A stretch of 19,263 nt of DNA. Source: Geobacter sp. UBA698 (GTDB lineage Bacteria; Desulfobacterota; Desulfuromonadia; Geobacterales; Pseudopelobacteraceae). Shown here one piece after another: positions 14,303 to 19,263 of the stretch. Made by a program: the position numbers and the translations under genes. Numbering within the stretch: position 1 is the first letter of the stretch; every line of letters begins with the position of its first letter. The notes under the pieces are model-generated. The model ran no database searches. It had not been told where the DNA came from and saw only the letters and a list, made by a program, of their open reading frames with translations. The DNA lies in the NCBI GenBank assembly GCA_002298925.1, contig DBMM01000138.1, positions 1-19,263 on the forward strand. The letters are read 5' to 3'.

Positions 14303-15367
14303 ATGAATAAGACAATGAAGGCGCTTGTAATGAAAGGCATCAACGAAGTCGGAATTGTCGATCGCCCCATTCCTGAACCTGGTCCGAACGACGCCATCAT
14401 CAAGACCACCCTGGCCATGGTCTGTACTTCCGATGTGCACACTGTTGCCGGTGGTCTCGGAGACATCAGGGATCGGGTCCTGGGACATGAAGCGGTCGGG
14501 ATCGTCTGCAAACTTGGCAGTGCGGTCAAAGGTTTCAAGGAAGGTGACCGGGTTGCGGTCAACGCCATCACCCCCTGTTACAAATGTGAAAACTGCCAGC
14601 GGGGCTTTACTTCCCAGTGCACCGTACTACTTGGTGGCTACAAGTTTACGACCCAGAAAGACGGCAACATGGCGGAGTACTTTCATGTCAATGATGCCGA
14701 GGCCAATGTCGTTCTGATTCCAAGCGGAGTCTCAGACGAAGCTGCCTGCTATGCCACTGACATGATGTCTACCGGCTTCAAGGGAGCAGAAAATGCCGAT
14801 ATCCCTTTGGGCGGTTCCGGGGTTGTCTTCGGTTTGGGGCCGGTTGGACTTATGGCCGTTGCCGGTACGAGACTGTTGGGGGCAGGCCTGGTCATCGCCG
14901 TAGATTGCGTCCCGGCAAGGCTGAAACTCGCCAAGGAGTATGGCGCAGACGTCACCATCAACTTCAAGGAGCAGAATGTGGTTGCCGAGGTTTTGAAGTT
15001 GACCGGAGGTCATGGCGCCGATGCAGCCATGGAGGCACTTGGAGCACAGCCAACGTTTGAGAACTGCTTCAAGGTTACACGTCCCGGTGGAACGATATCC
15101 AACATCGGCTATTGGGGTCACGGTGACTATGTCAATATTCCTCGGCTTGAATGGGGGGTCGGCATGGGCGAGAAGACCATTAAGACTCTGCTCTGCCCGG
15201 GCGGAAGCGAACGGATGGCCAGGCTGATGAGAATTATCCAAAACGGACGAGTAGATCCGACTAAATTGACTACTCATCACTTTCCGTTTGCCCAGGTGGA
15301 GAAGGCACTGGATATGATGACAACCAAGGCCGATGGCATTTTGAAACCGGTGATTCATTTCGACTGA
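14303..15367 (+). CDS. Zinc-dependent secondary-alcohol (isopropanol) dehydrogenase
   Basis: A 354-residue medium-chain dehydrogenase resembling the tetrameric isopropanol dehydrogenases of Clostridium beijerinckii and Thermoanaerobacter, sharing CTSDxHTV, LGHEAVG, GEYFHVNDA-like, TDMMSTGF and CPGG blocks. Catalytic zinc ligands are C41, H62 and D153, with E63 adjacent. Unlike those enzymes, it keeps four cysteines (C92, C95, C98, C106) that fit a structural zinc. The nucleotide motif GLGPVG is at 177-182, and D201 ends the second strand where the NADP enzymes have Gly-Ser-Arg, which suggests NAD+. It would oxidise 2-propanol or 2-butanol to the ketone fed to the carboxylase. The start at 14303 has AGGAG seven bases upstream; an in-frame ATG at 14288 has no such site. 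Confidence 0.9.
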   Translation: MNKTMKALVMKGINEVGIVDRPIPEPGPNDAIIKTTLAMVCTSDVHTVAGGLGDIRDRVLGHEAVGIVCKLGSAVKGFKEGDRVAVNAITPCYKCENCQRGFTSQCTVLLGGYKFTTQKDGNMAEYFHVNDAEANVVLIPSGVSDEAACYATDMMSTGFKGAENADIPLGGSGVVFGLGPVGLMAVAGTRLLGAGLVIAVDCVPARLKLAKEYGADVTINFKEQNVVAEVLKLTGGHGADAAMEALGAQPTFENCFKVTRPGGTISNIGYWGHGDYVNIPRLEWGVGMGEKTIKTLLCPGGSERMARLMRIIQNGRVDPTKLTTHHFPFAQVEKALDMMTTKADGILKPVIHFD

Positions 15368-15409
15368 TTTCTGACAGTAAATAAGCCGCGATTTATAAGG
15401 GGAATGTCA

Positions 15410-16285
15410 ATGAAGAAATTAAATTTAACCGCCATAGAATTACTTTCAATACTAGTCACATTGGTCATGTATTCATCGACTGTTGTTGCAGCCGGCATTC
15501 CCTTGAACGTCATAGGACCGCACGAGTATGCCCTTCCGGTGAATTACGAATCCTTCAACGCCGTTGCCCAGTACTCCTACATCCAGACGGACAATAAGGC
15601 TTTCGATAATACGGGCAAAAGGGTCACTGGCCCCGACACCTTTACTGCGGTTGGTTTCACGAAGTATGTCCGCTTCTTTACCTTCAAAGCACTGCCCGAT
15701 GTCGGTTTTGCCTGGGAGTTTTTGCAGCCGGAGATCAGCGTCCAGAAAGCCGGCGTGTCAGCAAGTGGCTTAGGAGACCCCTTAACCGGCTTGGCTGCCT
15801 GGATAAAGCCGAGCAAGAACAGTACCCTGGGGCTGCAAAGTTTTCTATCGATTCCTGTCGGCTCTGACGCGGTGTCGGACAAGACCTGGGGCAGCCTGAC
15901 AACCATCTTTGGCGATCTGCAATTGGGCGACGTCAATATCGATGGCCAGACCGGTTTTATCCATAAATCAATCAGGCACCAGACCGGTGCTAATGATGTG
16001 GACCCGGGCGACACATTTCATGCAAACCTTCGGCTTGGTTATCGTGCCCATCAATATCTGGAACCGTTCATCGCCGCCGACTTCCAGACAACCGGGAATA
16101 CCACGGATCAAGTGACCGGCAAGTCGGTTCCCAATTCCGCCAGCAAAGAACTCTCCTGCGGAGGCGGCCTGATGGTCCATTTCAGCGATCCGCTGAGTCT
16201 TAGCATGAGATACGACTATGGCCTGGACGGGAAAAACACATCGGTAACCAATGCGTTTCACTTCAAAATTGTCTACATCTGGTAA
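15410..16285 (+). CDS. Outer-membrane protein, Phenol_MetA_deg family, likely substrate channel
   Basis: A 291-residue exported protein. An N-terminal signal peptide (basic KK, then hydrophobic LLSILVTLVMY) ends near residue 27-28 at VVAAG. The mature part has alternating beta strands, aromatic girdle-like residues and a C-terminal aromatic residue (VYIW), as in outer-membrane barrels. The layout matches the MetA-pathway phenol degradation family, whose genes often sit in clusters for hydrocarbon, phenol or alcohol breakdown and are thought to help uptake. AAGGGG is seven bases before the ATG at 15410; the ATG at 15404 is only one base after it. Follows the dehydrogenase by 42 bases, so it is probably in the same transcript. 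Confidence 0.75.
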   Translation: MKKLNLTAIELLSILVTLVMYSSTVVAAGIPLNVIGPHEYALPVNYESFNAVAQYSYIQTDNKAFDNTGKRVTGPDTFTAVGFTKYVRFFTFKALPDVGFAWEFLQPEISVQKAGVSASGLGDPLTGLAAWIKPSKNSTLGLQSFLSIPVGSDAVSDKTWGSLTTIFGDLQLGDVNIDGQTGFIHKSIRHQTGANDVDPGDTFHANLRLGYRAHQYLEPFIAADFQTTGNTTDQVTGKSVPNSASKELSCGGGLMVHFSDPLSLSMRYDYGLDGKNTSVTNAFHFKIVYIW

Positions 16286-16350
16286 GCGACAAAAAAGCTA
16301 CCAGACGACTGATCTGCGGCACATCAACAAACTTCAAAGGAGATGTGAAT

Positions 16351-16731
16351 ATGAAAATCTTTGTAAAGTATTTCCTGGTCCTGGCATTAACCATTATGGC
16401 TTGCTCGCCTGCGGTCGCGCAAGTCACACAAAAGCAGCAGGAATTAAGGGGGGAAGTGGAGACAAAAACGGGAAAGAAAGTTCGCCTGTTCCACAGTGGT
16501 ACGCAGGATGTGAAAAAGACTATTTGTATTGGTGATCTGATACCTGTGTACCGGGAAGTTTACGCCTACGGGGCCATCAAGAAAACCGAGGTCGGCAAGG
16601 TAAAGATCCTCTCCTACGTCGGGGAACACTACCTGGAAGCGGAGATTGTTGCCGGAAAGATCAAGACCGGCGATGTGGCCCAGAAGGAATCGGCCAGCTG
16701 CCTGGTTCATCCCGCGCCGGATGAAGATTAG
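16351..16731 (+). CDS. Small exported protein of unknown function
   Basis: A 126-residue protein with a clear export signal (KIFVKYFLVLALTIMA). The end of the signal is ambiguous: IMAC could be a lipobox making it a lipoprotein, or cleavage could follow AVA, leaving a soluble periplasmic protein. The mature part has a small all-beta pattern (KVRLF, DLIPVYRE, KVKILSYVG, EAEIVAGKIKTGDVA) reminiscent of beta domains in outer-membrane assembly factors, but I do not recognise a family with certainty. AAAGGAG lies eight bases before the ATG at 16351; a GTG six bases earlier is less well placed. It is the last gene of the operon and may work with the outer-membrane protein encoded before it. Confidence 0.7.
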   Translation: MKIFVKYFLVLALTIMACSPAVAQVTQKQQELRGEVETKTGKKVRLFHSGTQDVKKTICIGDLIPVYREVYAYGAIKKTEVGKVKILSYVGEHYLEAEIVAGKIKTGDVAQKESASCLVHPAPDED

Positions 16732-16767
16732 AGGTTATGTTCTGGGCCTGATTTAAAGGTGTTGGAC

Positions 16768-16791
16768 GAGCACATACTGCCATTTGTGCTC
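16768..16791 (+). terminator. Hairpin after the operon's last gene
   Basis: GAGCACA (16768-16774) pairs with TGTGCTC (16785-16791) across a ten-base loop, and CTTTC follows. The T-run is short, so termination may be weak. It lies 37 bases past the last stop codon on the plus strand. Confidence 0.55.
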
Positions 16792-16798
16792 CTTTCAC

Positions 16799-16825
16799 GG
16801 CCGGGGGGAAGAACATCCCCCGGCC
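16799..16825. terminator. Strong GC hairpin between convergent genes
   Basis: GGCCGGGGG (16799-16807) pairs perfectly with CCCCCGGCC (16817-16825) around a nine-base loop. It sits between the converging operon and the activator at 16844-18805, so it could act for both strands. Neither side has a clear T-run, so transcript stabilisation or factor-dependent termination is as likely as classical termination. Confidence 0.6.
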
Positions 16826-16843
16826 AACTGACAGTTACGATTA

Positions 16844-18805
16844 TCAGATATAATTACTCGGCGTAATCCCGTGCATACTACACTTTCTGTAGAAAGTTGT
16901 TCTGGACACACCAAGCGCCTTGCAGGAAAGGGCAATGTTCTTATATTTTTCCAGCGTGGTCTTAATCAGCTGTACCTCGTTTTGAGAAAAACTGGACTTG
17001 ATTCTGTAGTCGACAGCTTCGGAACTGTTGCCAGGAGCCAAGGATGTGATTACGTCCGTTCGCGGGTGTGTATCTCGTGTTGGCTGTTGTGAATTCCTGA
17101 TTTTTATTGGCAGATCTTGAACAGATATTGTATCCCCGCAGCAAATCATGGCCGATTCGATTACGTTTCTGACTTCGCGCCCGTTTCCGGGCCAGCTGTA
17201 CGCGGAAAAGACTTCCATTGCTTCCGGAGTTATGGTCGATGGATTCACGCCGTGCTTCTGGCACAATGACTTCATGGTGCGCTGAATGATCACGGGAATA
17301 TCTTCGGGACGTTCTCTCAGAGGAGCAATGTCAAAAGTCGCAACACCGAGCCTGAAATAGAGGTCAACCCTGAAAGTTCCCCGCTCAATTTCATCGGACA
17401 GGGATCGGTTGGTAGCCGCAATTATCCTGCAGTTTGTGGCAATTTCCTTGTCGGATCCCACTTGATTAAAGCGCCCCGTTTCCAGTACCCGCAAAAGCGC
17501 TGCCTGAATATCCAGAGGCATCTCTCCAACCTCATCCAGGAAAAGCGTTCCGCCGTTGGCACACTCAAAAAGCCCCTTCCTTCCCCTGGGGTCGGCTCCT
17601 GTAAAGGCTCCGCGCTCATATCCGAAAAACTTGCTTTCGAAAAGTTCTTTGCTTATCGCTCCACAGTTTACCGCTACGAAAGGACCTGAACTACGCTTGC
17701 TGTGTGTATGAATGTAGTTGGCAATGATCTCCTTGCCGGTTCCGGTCTCTCCGAACAGAAGAACATTGATATCCGATGTCATGACCTTGCTGATCCGTTT
17801 CATGACCAGCTTGAGGTTCTCATTGGCGGTTGCAAATTCTCCAAACACTTCTACAAGAGGTGTCTGGGAATTACTTGTTGGCAATGAAATAACGGATGCT
17901 TTTTTACCACTAAACACCAGGAGAGAGCCGGTATGGGACTCAGAACCATTCAACGAGATATTCTGCACCTTTTTGGGTTGTTCTTTATCACACGAGTTTT
18001 CAAGAAGCAGATCGCATTCATCCGGATTGATGCCCGAACTATTTTTAACAAGCCTCCCCATGCGATCCAGAATGACGATGCCCTCTGAAGGATAACGGTC
18101 TGAATACTCGTTGTAGTGCTGGAATAATTGCATGCGCTCCAGTTCCAGCTGCAGTTTCAGTTCAGACATTATCTGGCCTGAAAGTGCAAAGGTAAGTGCG
18201 AGCGCATCCTCTCGGTAGTCTTTATCAAAGGTTGTAAAGTCAATGACTCCTAGAATCTCATTGTTATAAGGGTCCAGGATCGGTGTTGCTGCGCATGACC
18301 ATTTTTGCCACCCTTCACAGAAATGCTCATTGGCGTAGACGTGGACAGGCTCTTTTTGAGATATGGCAGTTCCTATACCGTTCGTCCCCCGACTGGACTC
18401 AAGCCAGCTTGCTCCTTCAACCAGGCCCGAATCATCGGCAGCCCGCAAGCGTATGTAGGGATCACCGGTAATGGAGAGAATGGTACCCTTTTGATCAGTA
18501 AGTATGAGGATGCCGGGCACACACGTAAGAAGATTTGAAACCCGTTTTATGATAGGCGACGATTTTTCCAGGATTAAACTGCTGGTTGTGAGCGCAGCCC
18601 TGAATTCCGCTTCAGAAAGGATAAGTCCTTCACGCGCACCAGGATTGATACCGAGGGACCTGCAACGCATCCAGTTTTTAATCAATGTTTTCTCGTATGG
18701 ATCAAGCTGCTCGAAGGAGATGCGGCCAACTTCGAATTTGACCCATAATTTATCAATTTTCCGGCGATCCTTCCGGTAGGAGATGTTGAGGTTTTCTGGA
18801 ACCAT
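16844..18805 (-). CDS. Sigma-54-dependent activator, AcoR/AcxR-like (copy 2, complete)
   Basis: A complete 653-residue activator. In order: an N-terminal region with LDPYEKTLIKNWMRC; a GAF-type sensor (about 80-220) with GTNGIGTAI and NEHFCEGW; an AAA+ domain with Walker A GETGTGKE (352-359), the sigma-54 contact loop GAFTGA (399-404) and Walker B GGTLFLDEVGEM; and a C-terminal Fis-type helix-turn-helix ending in GVSRTTFYRKC. All elements needed for sigma-54 activation are present. AcxR, the activator of acetone carboxylase genes in Xanthobacter, has this architecture. The gene converges on the operon and is about two-thirds identical by eye to the gene at 1-1166. GGAGG lies six bases before the ATG at 18805. 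Whether it acts on the promoter at 1974 is inference. Confidence 0.95.
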   Translation of the reverse strand: MVPENLNISYRKDRRKIDKLWVKFEVGRISFEQLDPYEKTLIKNWMRCRSLGINPGAREGLILSEAEFRAALTTSSLILEKSSPIIKRVSNLLTCVPGILILTDQKGTILSITGDPYIRLRAADDSGLVEGASWLESSRGTNGIGTAISQKEPVHVYANEHFCEGWQKWSCAATPILDPYNNEILGVIDFTTFDKDYREDALALTFALSGQIMSELKLQLELERMQLFQHYNEYSDRYPSEGIVILDRMGRLVKNSSGINPDECDLLLENSCDKEQPKKVQNISLNGSESHTGSLLVFSGKKASVISLPTSNSQTPLVEVFGEFATANENLKLVMKRISKVMTSDINVLLFGETGTGKEIIANYIHTHSKRSSGPFVAVNCGAISKELFESKFFGYERGAFTGADPRGRKGLFECANGGTLFLDEVGEMPLDIQAALLRVLETGRFNQVGSDKEIATNCRIIAATNRSLSDEIERGTFRVDLYFRLGVATFDIAPLRERPEDIPVIIQRTMKSLCQKHGVNPSTITPEAMEVFSAYSWPGNGREVRNVIESAMICCGDTISVQDLPIKIRNSQQPTRDTHPRTDVITSLAPGNSSEAVDYRIKSSFSQNEVQLIKTTLEKYKNIALSCKALGVSRTTFYRKCSMHGITPSNYI

Positions 18806-18986
18806 GGAGTACCTCCTGCATGCATCCCTTGCGTAACTTCTTTGAAACGTATCGGTTTATTGCAGCCATATAAAACAATGTTTATCACATCTTTTTAACC
18901 CTATCACAGCATTGTCGGGAAAAACAAGTCGATAAATAAACAATACTAACCAAACGATATATCAGTAAAATCATTATTTCCAATCG
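17640..18986. repeat. Right copy of the duplicated segment (activator plus upstream DNA)
   Basis: This is the counterpart of 1-1444 in direct orientation. Similarity covers the activator N-terminal part and, more weakly, about 180 bases upstream as far as CAATCG (18981-18986). The true right-copy segment probably starts at the gene's 3' end (16844); the matching part of the left copy lies outside the window. Confidence 0.65.
18895..18916. promoter_or_regulatory. Conserved element upstream of activator copy 2
   Basis: This matches 1354-1375 at about 17 of 22 bases: TTAA-N3-TA-N-CACA-N-CATTGTC. It lies 90 bases from the activator start, so it could belong to its promoter region. The region 18806-18945 otherwise holds only AT-rich sequence and the ribosome site. 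Confidence 0.35.
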
Positions 18987-19263
18987 CTGTGATGGCACTT
19001 TCACGCAACTTCCCTGCCGTTGCCCCTCGTTTGTCGTAGCGCACTCCTATTGCAGTGAGATCTCCCGATAACCATCCTTTGACCTTGATCGCTTGTAAAT
19101 ACGGGCTGTAGAGGTTTTCGAGACCTCAATTCATCATGGAACCGGCCAACCAGTCCCACAGCTTGTACCAGAAATGGGACTGGGCTGTTTCATATTCGGG
19201 ACTAAACAGTGTTTTGAGTATTGTAATTTCCTCTTTGCACACGACTGCATCTCTTCTTGAATC
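18946..19263 (-). pseudogene. C-terminal part of an unrecognised gene with an in-frame TGA (cut by the right edge)
   Basis: The minus strand is open from the right edge to a TGA at 19126-19128, then stays open in the same frame for 60 more codons to a TAG at 18946-18948. Both halves read like protein: before the TGA there is HFWYKLWDWLAGSMM, after it LYSPYLQAIKVKGWLSGDL. Explanations are a nonsense mutation in a decaying gene, a chance open stretch after a genuine stop, or, least likely, selenocysteine at the TGA. A five-base-pair stem GAGGT/ACCTC overlaps the TGA itself, which does not fit the usual SECIS placement, and no cysteine lies near. I do not recognise the family. Confidence 0.35.

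Noticed and set aside
14732..15358. 208-codon minus-strand frame opposite the dehydrogenase
   Set aside because: Antisense shadow; the dehydrogenase on the plus strand has all expected catalytic motifs.

Overview
The window reads as a catabolic gene cluster for a ketone, and probably for the matching secondary alcohol, from a Gram-negative bacterium. An outer-membrane protein, sec-type signal peptides, a sigma-54 promoter and two sigma-54 activators point to a proteobacterium-like host. The gene types would suit an anaerobe such as a Desulfobacterota or Desulfuromonadia member, but the taxonomy is inference and was not tested.

Layout. Positions 1-1166 (minus strand) hold the N-terminal 388 codons of an AcoR/AcxR-like sigma-54 activator that runs off the left edge. 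Positions 1167-2153 are non-coding. They hold a possible decayed gene (1392-1722), an array of TCTCA/TGAGA half-sites (1791-1843) and a good sigma-54 -24/-12 promoter (1974-1989). Twelve plus-strand genes follow from 2154 to 16731. The first five are HyuA-like 1, a zinc-ribbon gamma subunit, HyuA-like 2, HyuB-like and an epsilon-like protein, which is the composition of the five-subunit acetophenone-type carboxylase (Apc). Next come a G3E (CobW/COG0523) GTPase, both subunits of a 3-oxoacid CoA-transferase, an SCP2-type thiolase with a DUF35 OB-fold partner, a zinc alcohol dehydrogenase of the isopropanol-dehydrogenase type, an outer-membrane Phenol_MetA_deg protein and a small exported protein. 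Hairpins at 16768-16825 separate this operon from a convergent complete sigma-54 activator (16844-18805, minus), which is a paralogue of the truncated one at the left edge. The right edge holds an unrecognised minus-strand reading frame with an in-frame TGA.

How the genes fit together (inference): the dehydrogenase oxidises a secondary alcohol such as 2-propanol or 2-butanol to a methyl ketone. The carboxylase, perhaps metallated with help from the GTPase, adds CO2/bicarbonate at ATP cost to give a 3-oxoacid. The CoA-transferase activates that acid, and the thiolase-DUF35 pair cleaves it to acetyl-CoA plus a second acyl-CoA. The exported proteins may serve substrate passage through the envelope. 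One or both activators would switch on the operon through the half-site array and the sigma-54 promoter.

Most notable points: an Apc-type carboxylase is joined to an acetone-style lower pathway instead of an aromatic one; the activator and its upstream DNA are duplicated as direct repeats around the whole operon; and the half-site array is unusually regular.
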